DNA of 60,331 nucleotides from Cercozoa sp. M6MM (taxonomy: Eukaryota; Endomyxa: Ascetosporea). The stretch lies in NCBI GenBank assembly GCA_040357565.1, contig JBDODJ010000068.1; one strand, written 5' to 3'. This document shows, piece after piece, positions 31,677-43,300 of the stretch (positions within the stretch are counted from its first letter, which is position 1; the number at the start of each line of letters is the position of its first letter). The notes below the pieces were generated by a model. It saw nothing but the letters and a program-made list of their open reading frames with translations. It had not been told where the DNA came from and did no database searches. The position numbers were made by a program, and so were the translations under genes.

Positions 31677-34182
31677 TCATGCGAGCAAGGCAGCAACCAG
31701 GCGATCGAAGGTTTCGCTCGTGCCGGCAGCGACACCTGCCACAAGGGGGGGGGGTAAAGAGGGGGGAGGGTAAAGAGAGGGGTAAGGTGGAAGAAACTAC
31801 CCAGGGTGATGTCAAAAGAGCCGCGTTCCACCGGCGTGTCCATCACCGAGATCAGACTGAGTGGGAAGCTGCCTTGCGTCTAACAGAGAAAACAACAAAT
31901 ACAAAAGACAACAACAACAACACGACAACAAAACAAGCAAAAAACAACAACAACAAAAAAACAACAACAAAAACAACAAAAAAACAACAACAACAAAAAA
32001 CAACAACAACAAAACAACAAACCTCGACCAGCGGCGGAAAGCCGGCGAACACAATCGACGGCGACTCGAAGCCAAAGTGGTACGACTCGGCATTGTACAG
32101 GTCGAAGCGCACCCAGTTGGTGGCGCCAGCCACGCCCGTGTCCACCTGCGCGAACATGCATCCGCCCGGAAGGTCACAACAGTGGTCACAACAGTGGTCA
32201 CAACAACAAGAAACGCTACAGTCAACCGGTCGTACGGAGTCGACACCGTCTCCAGCGGGCGCTGCAAAAAACGAAATTCCACGCAAAAACACGCGAAAAA
32301 AGAAAAGCAACGTCGTGTTTCGCCTGCGCCAGTCGTGCCAGCACCGTGTGAATTTCGTCCTGTCCACACGCCAGAACCAAGATAGAGTCACCACACACAG
32401 TCACCACACATGTGCACCCTACCTTGGTGTAATTCGTCACACTACGACGCACAGCAAGTGCACACAACGCGAACGCTTCCTTAAGTTTCTCGTCCTGGTC
32501 CAAAGCCTCCATGCTGCAACACAGAAGTATCGCAGCGTGTCCTAGACACACACTAAGCCAATAGAGAGACCTACGACACAGTGGTGTTGGCGTTAGCCAT
32601 GGCTGAACCGTTTCCAAAGTACTGCAGTTTTCGCAACACATAAAAATACCAAAAATGAGAACAGACTCTCCAAATTAACAAATAGACTGAAGAAACGACT
32701 CACATTGGACGGAATGTCGCTGCCAAGTCTGTGTGCCGGTCGCCAGTCAGCAGCCACGGCACACGCCACCGGCAGGTCACTGAGCGCACATTATTTTGCA
32801 ACTGAAAATACAGAAAATAAAAAGATTATACCCCTGGCGACCTTCACTGCGAGCGAGGGCACTGCAGAGCCACGCGAGCGCAGTTACGACGTCGTTGCCC
32901 GAGAGACGTTCCTGACACACATAGCGACTTGCAAAAAATACCAGAAAGAAATACCGAAGAATAAAAGAAACCGGGCGCATGTCAGGATGAGCATCGCAAA
33001 AGTCAAACACATGTTGCTTGAGATGTGCCACTTGCGCCTTGGACAGTCGAATGGCGCGTGTCACTGGTGGTTTTGCCTATTCAATCGATAGCAGCTGCCA
33101 TTTCCGAGTCGAACAAATACAAAAAAAAGTCAGTTGTACCGGGAAGACAAAGGGCCGCACTTGTCCCGGTTCCAAAAACGAGAAAGCTCCGTCGCCAACA
33201 GGACCATAGCTCGTGGATTTGCCCTTGTCTGAGCGGGAAGAAAATGAGCCCACAGAAATGAGCCGGATTGTTAAAAGTAGTACCGCCGTAGTCGAAACGA
33301 AAGTCGAGTGTGCACGGCACGTGTTCGTTCTTGCCGTCACGCAGGTTAGCCGACCAGGTTCGGGCCAAACTAAGAGGAACGCGCTATTAAAAAAATCGGA
33401 AAAGTTATTGAGTAAAAAGTACAGAGCAACGGAGAAGCCGTCGGCGAGTGCATGTGACGCTGCCAACGTGATGACATAACCGTCGGCAAGTTGAGTCAAC
33501 TGAGACGCAAAACCATGAGTCAGTCAGATCACTCAACAGTGCACATATGCAGTTTATGATTCACTAGATTACCTGCGCCATGAGAGAAACGCTGATGTCG
33601 GACACGGGCATGACACCCACCGGCACGGACGGAAAACCGCCCTGTTTCACCTGTGACACTGTGACATGCGAGGCACGTGCCACGGCAAAACGGAAACGCG
33701 GCGACTCGTCCGCGCGGAGCTGCCAGACCTGCCGAGCCTCGTCCAGACTAAGCACATCGGAAAATAGCCAAGTCAACGTTGTTTCAGTTTGATAAAAGGA
33801 GTGGAAAATACTGCAGCACGCGACGGAACGACGGAAACGACTGCACAACGGTTTTCTTGAGTGCCGAACGAAGTCGATCGCCCAGTTGCTCCACGTCTAA
33901 GAGCCCATGCCATTTTGACACCACCACTCATACACTGGCACAGACACAGGTCATGATACCCAGGTCACTTTGCGCCTCAAGCACAAAGCACATGTTCGCA
34001 AAAAACGGCGGCAGGAAGTTGTCCACGTAGTTCAAGTCACTTTAAAACAGCAAGAACATTTTTTCGCATCCGCGCAGACAGACAGGAATCAGTTCGCATC
34101 AGTACATGAACTCTGGGTGGCCATCCTCTGCGCGCGGAAGCGGCTCAAGCACGTTCGACAGAATCTCCAACTTCGGTGTCAT
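31677..34182 (-). CDS. BAHD-type (HXXXD) acyltransferase
   Basis: BAHD enzymes move acyl groups from acyl-CoA to alcohols or amines in the cytosol. From ATG 34182: MTPKLEILSNVLEPLPRAED, then LNYVDNFLPPFFANMCFVLE, RLRSALKKTVVQSFPSFRR, then after a 33-35 kb set of short exons the catalytic motif HALADG within LAASHALADGFSVALYFLL (33437-33470). Further on are TRAIRLSKAQVAHLKQ, LSGNDVVTALAWLCSALARS, the NYFGN-like YFGNGSA, and a degenerate DFGWG counterpart YHFGFES (near 32075). It ends with SVMDTPVERGSFDITLG and TFDRLVAALLA, TGA at 31677. Catalytic His and Asp are present, so it is probably active; the DFGWG motif is altered. About ten introns, several T/G-rich or C-rich on the sense strand. Substrate unknown. 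Confidence 0.85.
31889..32022. repeat. CAACAAAAA-rich intron repeat
   Basis: About 130 bp of irregular CAACAACAAAAA repeats in an intron of the BAHD gene. The sense (minus) strand reads GTTGTTTTTGTTG. It resembles the intron repeats at 44390-44760 and 4405-4530. Confidence 0.85.
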
Positions 34183-34445
34183 AATTGTCTACGTACACAC
34201 GCACACACACAATCCTGTGCGCTTCAGTTGGATACAACATTGAACGTTTAATTTCAGGTCTTTTGGTTGATAAAAACGGCGCTCACTGATCATTGCGTGC
34301 AGGCGTTCCTCCGCCAGTGCTGGTGCGTGTTGACGTTCTTTTTTGCACGCCAGGTGGATTTAGCGCGACGACGGGTCGTGTTTTCCAAGCATTCTGTAGC
34401 CGCACTGGAGGTCCGTCCAACCACGCGATCGCGGCATCGGATCGA

Positions 34446-37216
34446 ATGCTAGACGTGCTGGAGGATGATGAGGTGCGTGTCAAAGTTGGTGAAAGCGCGG
34501 CAGCATTTTGCTGTGTTTTTGCAAAATCACGTGATTTTGTTTTTACTTTCGAGTTATAGCTTTTTGACGAGAGCGAAAGCGTCGATGAGGAGGAGCACGA
34601 GTCGAGGGAAGCACTGGAGATGCCGGTGGCGCCGACACTGCCGCGAGGTGGGCGACGCGAGCGACGGTGCTCGTTTCCGCCAACCAAGGAGGACGAGTAC
34701 GAGATGAGTATTCTCATGCTGCAGCGACAACTCGCGCAGGCAGCGGAACTCGGCTCGCAGCTCTGCCGAGAATACACGGCGCTTCAAGAGCGCGTCACGG
34801 TAGTTTGCTACGACTTTACCCCTCTGTCATCTTACTCCCTTACCCTTCCCCCGGTGCTTAGGTGAACGAACACAGCGTGAAAACCGAGTTGGAACACTCG
34901 CGACGTCGCTTTCACGACCTGGCCTTGTTCCTGCTGGAGGAATTCAGCGTCGATGTCGACTTTGAGGCCATGCGCGACGACGACTCTGGCGAACACACCG
35001 TCGCGCAGCTGCGTGCCAGCATGGGTAGTCTACTTTACCCCCATCCTATCCCTACCCACATCCCCTGCCCCACAGCCAAGCAGAGGAGGCGACACGAACA
35101 GCGACTTGCCGAAGCTTGTGCTGAGTTGCGCAATGACGCCGCCGATGCGCGCGCGCAGGCCGATGCCGCCAGCACGCGTGCTGCCGAAGCACAGGTACAT
35201 GGCTTTCCAAAACTTGACTTTTTACTTATTACTTCTGGTGGAGCACTTTTCTTGTTTGCAGGAGCAACTGCTTGCCCAGCAGCAGCGAGCAAACGATTTG
35301 AACGCGCGACTGGAAGAAGCACTCCGCGCGCATGCTTCGGTGCGTTTGTTCTTAACTAAGGAAAATACGAACAAGAAAAATACGAACCAACAACTTTTGC
35401 GCAGGCGCAGTTTCAGATGCGACAGTTAACGCGTGACAAAGAGGACTACGCGCAGCGATGCGAGCACCTTGAGCGATCGCTGAAATCTGCGTACTTTCGC
35501 TTTTGCTTCGTTTCGAAGTTTCGCTTTGTTTTTTCTATTTTCGTTTTGCTGTGTCTGTGTTGGAAAGTTTGTGCTTTGAAAGCTTGACTGTTGAAAGCTC
35601 CGGTTTGAGAGCAGGATGTCGGCGTCGGCGAGGCACGAGAAAGCACTCGCCGCGGCGCGACGACAGGCGGCGAGTCTCACGAGCGAGCTGCACGAGCAGC
35701 GTGCCAGGCATCTGGAGACACTGGAGAAACGCGTGATCGAGGAAGCTGCTGCACCGTCGCTAGCATCAGTCACACCGTCATCTTCTGCTGTTTCACTTTC
35801 GACGGAGGACGTTTCGCACGCCGGTCAAACCGTCAGTTCGTTTCCGATTGAGGTGAAATGGCTTCTTCACATCGTTTGTTTCGACGCTTTTGGATGTTTA
35901 TCTTTCGTAGGAAGTGGAAGAGTTGCGTGCGCAAACGAGTGCACTCGTGGAAGCGCAGACACGAGCACATGAGAGTATCTCTTCTTTTTTCTTTGAGTTG
36001 CTTGATTACATTCTCTGCCTGCTTCAGGCACGACGAGTGATTTTAGGCGACTGCAGAAGGAAGTGTTGTCGCTAAGTGACATGCTCAGTCAGGTAACGCT
36101 GGATTTGTTCGACTTTGCTCTGTGAAACAAAAACTGAACTCAAAAACAAAAACTTGCTTTTCTGCAGGTTCAGACAGTCGTTCTCGAGCAGCAAGCTCGC
36201 GAACAGCAACGCGAGCAAGAGCGTCGTGAGCAAGAACAACGTGCTCTGCAGGTACCTTTGGAGTGCTTATACCAGTTTTCTTTGTTTTGCTGCCTAAAAT
36301 CGACATATGGTCATTTTGCTCTCGTCCGCGCGGACACTTTTTATTTGGTGAAATTTCTAGCAACGACTCGAAGCAGAACGAGCCGCGGAAGAGCAGCGCC
36401 TCGCCGATGAAAAACGGTGTGTGTGTGTGTCTGTGTGTCTGTGTGTCTGTATGTGTCTCTGTGTTTCAACGTTCATGAACTTTACAAGTAGGCGTCGGGA
36501 AGCTGAAGAGTCAAAGAAACGCAGCAGCATGGACGACATGCTTTCGCGCATGCAGAGTGCGTGCTTGGCTAGTCTTCCGTCACCTTCTTCAGGGTTTTCT
36601 GAGTTTAGCTTTTGGTTGTTTAGGTGGACTGACTCGCGTGGCCGAGCAGCGAATGAAGAGCTCTCGTCGCATGTCTTCAGCTTCCTCGGCGCACACGCAG
36701 TCTTCACACCCTGTTCGTGTCCCCTTTGCCCTTTAATTGCTTTGCTTTTTTGCGATGTTTGTTTCACAGGCCTCGACAGACGACGCGTTGGCCGCGATCG
36801 TGCAGGCTCCAGACGAGTTGGACGCGTCGCCGCGACTGACGGCGCTGTCGGCCGCCACTCATGCGAGCGCTTCGTCCGCCGACACCAGCGAGGCTGGCGC
36901 ACTCGATGTCAATGCTGCTGCTGCCGTGTTTGCTCGCCATCGCAGTCGAAGCAGGGTATTTTATTTGGCACTTTTTTCTGTTTATTCATCTCGCTTCGCA
37001 GACCTCTGCTGGCGCCTCCGTCCGCGTTCCTGTTGGCAAGCAACGTCGTGTCACTGCCACTGGGTACTTTTGTTTCCTCCGATAACCTGATTTAAACTCG
37101 TTTCTTCCTTTCTCCAACGCAGAGCGTCACGTGCGGTGCGACGTACTAAACCCAAACCCAAACCCGCGAAAAAGCCCAAAGACGGCAACGCTGGCATCAT
37201 GTCCTACTTCTGGTGA
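34446..37216 (+). CDS. coiled-coil protein with CC1-box motif (dynein-adaptor-like)
   Basis: Start MLDVLEDDE at 34446; upstream in-frame codons contain no earlier ATG in this exon, so an extra 5' exon is possible. After an acidic stretch (DEEEHESREALEMP) comes EYEMSILMLQRQL followed by AQAAELGSQLCREYTALQER (34720-34790). This fits the CC1-box pattern (L..AA..G..L), by which BICD, HAP1/TRAK and Spindly bind dynein light intermediate chain. Long heptad regions follow: HSRRRFHDLALFLLEEF, KQRRRHEQRLAEACAELRND, EQLLAQQQRANDLNARLEEA, QTVVLEQQAREQQREQERRE, QRLEAERAAEEQRLADEK. The basic C-terminus reads RRTKPKPKPAKKPKDGNAG and ends MSYFW, TGA at 37214. About twelve short introns. The adaptor role is inference. 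Confidence 0.7.
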
Positions 37217-37569
37217 TACGAGCCCACTACGCTACGACTTTGCCCACCGCGTCTGATTGATTGTTCCTCTCTTTCTCGTGTTTCTGTGCGCGCGGATAGT
37301 ACACCTGGCCTCTGCATTGTTCTGCATGTGCCATGTACGCCTGACGAATGCAAATATCGCCATGCCGCTCATTTGATTTATTCAATTTGTTTCTTCCGCT
37401 TTCGTTTCAGTTCGCATTTCGATTCTCGCTATTAACCGGCATGCGATTGCGTTGGACTCAGTGAGTGCGAATTCGGACTTTCTTACAACTGAAGACCAAA
37501 ACGTCAATTTTGTCATTCAGGCGGAAGCTGAGAACTGCGCAGTCCGGTTAAGTGGATCTGCAACCGACA
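37217..37569. other. spacer, nothing recognised
   Basis: About 350 bp between co-directional genes. It holds a TGCGCGCGGATAG variant of the recurrent palindrome at about 37287. No exon seen. Confidence 0.5.
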
Positions 37570-39829
37570 ATGTCGTATAGGAGAAGTAGAAGGCGGGAGC
37601 GCAGTCGTCTGCATGAGAAACGCTCCGGTCTGGAAGGTCGCAGCTTGTCAGTTGACAGGTTAAGATCTCGCAGTGTTCCAAGTGCTTCAGAAAGCACCCG
37701 GAGCAGTGCGACTCGTTCGGAAGAGCAGGCTAACCTTCGCGGCAGGGAGAAAGTTCAAGAGAAAGCCAGAGAATTTTTCACTCTTCCGAAGCACCATCCA
37801 GCGGTAATGCAACATTCTACTCTTTTTGCCTGCTGAGTCAGTACAGCTCGACTGGTCTTTGAAAACAGCGAACCGGTCTACTTGCCTTGCTGACCGTTGT
37901 CGTTTTCGTGTCGATTTTTGGTATTTCTGGAAACAAGTTTCACGGTCACTGAGTTAGCGCTGGGCTTGTCGGACAGGTGGCGTGTTTTCGAGGCTGTTTG
38001 ATATCAATTACAGGGGTATTGATAGCATCTGTCCCTGGAATAGATGTTGTATAATTGTTCATGTAGACGCACTGTACTTCAGCGTGGTCACCCTCACAAC
38101 GGTCGGCTATGGCGATATCGGTCCCAAAGATGACATTGGCGAGAGGCTGTATGATGACCTAGTGTATGTAGTAAACTGATCGCGACTGTGTGGCTGCTGA
38201 ATTGCAGAGTCGTCATAGTGTTTGTCTTTTTGTCGCTCACACTGATCACGGCTGCGCTCGGATACGTCGCGACACTCGTCGTCGACAGCAACGGTCAGTT
38301 CGCTGCTTTCTCAAATCTCAATCAATGGAACTGCGCAGTGGCCGGTGTGAACACTGCGATTAAATCCATCGCTTCTAGCCCCGGAGGTATTGTACGCCTA
38401 GGTTAGTTCTTGGTTCCCGTCTGGGCCACAACGGTTTTTCGCCGTGACATTGAGCAGACGCTCTGCAGAAACTGCAAAAAACTCGCCAAAAAACGGTTTA
38501 AACGATTCAGTTGTCTGACCAAACTGAAGTGTTTTTCTTGTATGCAGTGGGAAAAGGAAAAGAAAGGCACGGCAGAGCGCTATCGGAGTGATCGGAGGCG
38601 CTCGCGCGGTGGCGGCTTTGGCGGGTTTGAACAGTTCGATGTGCCGACGCAGTGGCTACTGAGTTATCGAAGCTACCGCAGACGACTGCAACAACACAGA
38701 CTTAAGGGCGGTGGCTACCCTTCGACAAAGTGAGCTGTTTTTGCGATAACGCAAGATGTAAAATGTGTGCTCTTTTGGGGAGAACAGGAAGTCGAAATCA
38801 CTGGCTCGATCGAGTCGAAACAGCATCGAGGAACAAGTGGTCTTACAGACCCCAAATCTGTTCTTTGTCGTGTTGGTTCCCATACTGAGCAGTGTAACTT
38901 CAACTTCAACTTGCTGTACCAATACTATAGAGTCTGAGCAAGATGGCCCTCTGTGCAGATCATTGTTTTTCTGGCCGTCGGGGCAGTCATTGCGGCTTTG
39001 TTCGTATGGTAATGCACCTCTGTATCTCACGGGAATCTTTGAATACGAAATTTACACCGTTTTACTGTAGGACGGAAGAATGGGGCTACTTTACGAGTAT
39101 ATACTTCACAATCATCACCATGGTATTGTAACTTCCGCCCCCCACACTGGCACAACTGACTTCTTGTTGTCCACGGTTAGACCACTGTTGGATACGGTGA
39201 CGTGTCACCCAAAACCTGTAATTTACACTCTACCTACGCAAACGGTAAACTATTAGCATTGGGTAAGCTCAGCAAGCGGCCGATGGGTCGCCATCTTTGC
39301 CATCCTCGTGGGCACTCTGACTGCCGCCGGTGCCATCTCTACCGCCGTCGACGCTGTCATGACGGCTCGCCGCAACCGTGTCGGTACAACGAGTGTTCAA
39401 TTACTGCACTGTTAGGGTGACAAAGGGTAAATGGGGTCTTGTAGCGTTGTTGCGACTGCAAAAAACGGCCCTCGCATCGTGGGAACTTTCTCGCCACATT
39501 CGACCGAAACGATGTCATCCTTCCTGCGTACAGATGAGGGAAAGGTATATAATTTATGGCGTTATGCAGGACAACGAGATCGACAAGTTCGAGTTCTTGG
39601 CGCTGTTTCTGCTGCGACTTGGCTTGGTGTCCGAGGAGCAGATCAATGCCATTGCCGACCTTTTCGACAGTACTTACTCTCTTCACTGCTTCCTGTTGCC
39701 CTCTATCTCTTTGACGAACTGACAGAACTCGACGAAGACGGTAGCGGAGCAATCTCGGTCGAGGAGTTTGAGCGAGCACAACGACGCGGCTATCTCCAAG
39801 TGGGCCAGCTACTTGCCTTGCTCGGGTGA
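37570..39829 (+). CDS. two-pore-domain K+ channel with EF-hand (TPK-like)
   Basis: Potassium channel subunit with two pore loops, working as a dimer. ATG 37570 starts a basic Arg/Ser-rich cytosolic N-terminus (MSYRRSRRRERSRLHEKRSG). TM1 is TGLLALLTVVVFVSIFG. Pore 1: DALYFSVVTLTTVGYGDIGP. TM2: VVIVFVFLSLTLITAALGYV. A long polar linker follows. TM3: IIVFLAVGAVIAALFVW. Pore 2: GYFTSIYFTIITM spliced to TTVGYGDVSP. TM4: WVAIFAILVGTLTAAGAIST. The C-tail has a poor EF-hand-like segment (NEIDKFEFLALFLLRLG) and a good one, LDEDGSGAISVEEF, like plant TPK/KCO channels and suggesting calcium control. TGA at 39827. Both selectivity filters TVGYGD are intact, so it is probably functional. Some linker exon borders are uncertain. 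Confidence 0.9.
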
Positions 39830-40387
39830 CACTGACTACTCGCGACCGGCAGTTTATGATGTTACTATACTGGTATCTTAAGCTTCGGACCGCCAAAATG
39901 ATTACCACCCAAGCTGGGACTGTACGGCGCTGGCCCGGGTGGCGGTGAAATTTAGAAGTTTACTAGCGATCTGACTGGACATTCGCATCGCAGTTAAAAG
40001 CGCACGCAGACGGCGATAGTGGAGCCACAACAGACTTGGAACGCGAAAACTGAAGTCGGAGTGGCATCTTTGCTTGTTTGCTTTCTTTAAACAGTGCCAC
40101 TGCCATCAGGACCTCATGCGAGCATGCGCATTGTGACTGACTACGCTGCTTAGTTAGTTTTATATCGAACTCATCTATCTAACTTAGGCAGCGCATGCAC
40201 AGGTCAGGTCAATGCATCGCATGCGATGACCATACAGCGACTACAGCGCAGCCGAATACTTGCGTTGTTGAGTCTATAGCCAGCGCACGGCAATCATCCA
40301 TCATTACGATCACTACACATGTCAGCGCGAGTGCAACCTGCGTGGCTCGAGAGGCGCATGTTCTCAACAGAGAACGCTCCTGGATCG
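39830..40387. other. convergent spacer, nothing recognised
   Basis: About 560 bp between the channel and DUG2 stops. Short frames only. No RNA gene seen. Confidence 0.5.
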
Positions 40388-43300
40388 TTATGAGTGTGCG
40401 CACTCGTCACCGTCGGACGTCACGAGAGCACGCACGAAGTGTGAAACGACTCGCACACCCTTCAGCAAATTGCGCAAGCGAATGCGCTCGTTGTCCTGCC
40501 CAAACGAGTGTGAACTGAAATACGCCAACGTGCAACTTTGGGCGTTACCAAGTGAGCACGGTCACTCGCCTGTCCGAGCGGAATGTGCGCCTGCAACACA
40601 ATGCCGTTCATAAAACTAACAGTATTACAAGGTAAAGAAACAAATTAAAGCACCACAGGTGCACGCAACGTTTCTTGCAGGAAGTAGGCACACGGCAACG
40701 ATCCGCCCTCACGAATGACGTCTGGCTCGATCTTCCAGACCTAGTCAAATTCTATTCCTTCCGCGCGGACACAAAAAGTCCTGACTCAGATTAACTTACC
40801 GCTTTGACAGCCTCGCGTGCACAAGCGAATACTCGGCTCTGATCGGCGTGCTCGTGCTGCCACCAGTCGCCAGTGCATACCACGTCGATGTCTAGCGTGT
40901 TGCCGCTGCCTCCAGTCTGTGAATAGCTCTCAGAAACATAATGATGAAATAACGGAAAGTTGAGTCTACGGCAGTCATTTCGGCGAACTTTGAGCGCAGG
41001 TGCGTTTCGATAGATTCGGCAACCTTCGCAGCTGTCTTAGCACGAACAAGGGTCAACAAGTACAACAGTAAAAGCGAGAAAACTAACTTGATTCGGCACA
41101 AGACGGACTGACACCGTGGCCGTGCAAGAACGCGAAATCACACTTCGCGATGCCGAAGAGAGTTCAAGCTGAGTACAGACAGAATTAAATTAGCACAACA
41201 CACATTCTAAAAGCAGTGTACAGCATGCAACGAAAGCGAAGGTCGACACCATCCTATGTTGTTTTATTCAGTCACTCGGTAGAGTACAAAAGCCAAGGTA
41301 AAGTTACGTCGACTCAACGTGTCTCGTGCACTGCCGTCGCCCCGAAGTTGTGACACTCCAAGTGCTGTTTCATTCAACTTTCATCCTTGGACGTCACAAC
41401 AGCCAACATAAAGCCGTTGTACACTTGAGGTATTCTTCGGGCGAGAATGTAACATCAGTCAATCGGGAACACGTCATGTCCTGCTTGAACGCAATATAAA
41501 GCAGTGGCTGGGGCCAGGTTTAGTTTTAAACTCGACTAACCAAATGCGGCAACAGACGTGCTTCGTCCAAAACATCGTCGTAGAAGTGCGGAACTAGCAC
41601 GTCGCCCTAAATTTCGTTAGTTATTGCTTCGCATTCAGTTGTTCGTTGGAAGAAAGTGAGTGTACGCTGTGTGAGTGCTGTAATGACGACAATAAATGCG
41701 CCATGTCCATCTGTTTAAAAGCAACAAAACAGATTAAAACAAGGAAAGTGATCAAGTTGATCGTTTTACAGTTGGTTCGCTGTATGCACCGCCGTGCAGT
41801 CCCGAGTGAAAGTCGCGCCTGCAGAAACATGATGTGCAAGCACAGATTGTTGAACCAGAATAACCTACGACGGCCCGTGAACAGCGAGGTCCAGCTTAAG
41901 CACGCCACGCATGCCACACTGCCAAAAAGAAACAGCAACCTTGCAAGGAAAAAACTCAACGCAACAACACTCAGGGTACATTGATTGCGGGTCGTGTGTC
42001 GTCCAGCCAGTACGAGTTGCAAACCAACACAGCTACAGACATCATTGGGTGTCATCAACAACAAAATACACGCAAAAAGGGTACCTGAGGTTTCATCAGG
42101 CGTGCACCAATCGGAATGACTCAAAACTGCTTCACGCACGCCGCCGTTCTGAAAAGATAGGCACAACTTTCACAATAAAAAAGCTGGTATGAAGAAAGCG
42201 AAACCTTCGAATCGTTCTCTTCCTCGCCTTCAATCACCATAACGAGTTGAACATCCGGTGTATCTTCCATTGCATTGAAGTATTCAATTGCTTCGGCAAA
42301 TGCCATCGCAATGGCCAATACAGGACCTATCGATACAGCATCGCAATAATTCCGAAATGCACGTTTCAACTTTTGCAAAACTGAATGGCACCTTTGTTGT
42401 CGCTGGTGCCGCGACCATAGAGGAAGCCATTTTCACACCGCAACTCGTAAGGATCCGATTGCCAATTCGCTTCGCTTTTTCATTCGCAAAACACACGTCC
42501 GCGCGGATAGTAGAGGACACGCGAAGAAACAAATTAATTTACTTGGCGGGTTGCACATCGTAGTGGCCGTAAAACACAACCTTGGTGACCTTAGAATCTG
42601 TTCTACAGTGAAACGTAATCCCAGAGATGCTCTAAAAACCCAAACGAAAAGATCGATACCGAGTGGGTTGGGTCGAAAACTTTGCGAACAAAACCGGGTT
42701 CTTTTGCCTTTTCATCTGAAAGGGCATGCTGTAAAAGCCATGTTTCAGTGAATCAGAAAGCCAACAGACCTGAGAAATGCGGGTCTGCGCACCGAGTGAC
42801 TCCAATTGGTTGCGCAGTACTTTGCTGCGGAAAGACTCGAAGTGCAAGCATTGAACGGCACTGGCAGAAAGTGGAGCTACCAGCACTGAAAGCACGCTGT
42901 CGAGTCTCGATAAGGAATCACGCTCACCTGTGATCGAAACAGTTTACACAAAAGAAAAGAAAGAAGGAACATAAACTCACAGAAGGAACGGCGACGCTTT
43001 TTCGCAGCATTTTGAGCAAAATCTGTAGGCAAAGTCTTCTTCCGCAACTGAATCTTCTCTGTAAAAAAAAGAGTACAAAAGCCCGATCGCCGTCTTGCTT
43101 TGGTACTTGCACTGTGCGACAAAAAAGAAATAAAGGATATCTACATGCTGAAACAACAAGAATGTACCCATTGCACGGTCGATACTTTGCTTGTCTGTCA
43201 ATGACACATGTTCTTTGCGAAAGCCAACACGAAGAGGCGAAACAAACGATACCAAACGTCGGTATAGGCAGAACAATCACTGAGCCAGAGGAACAAAACT

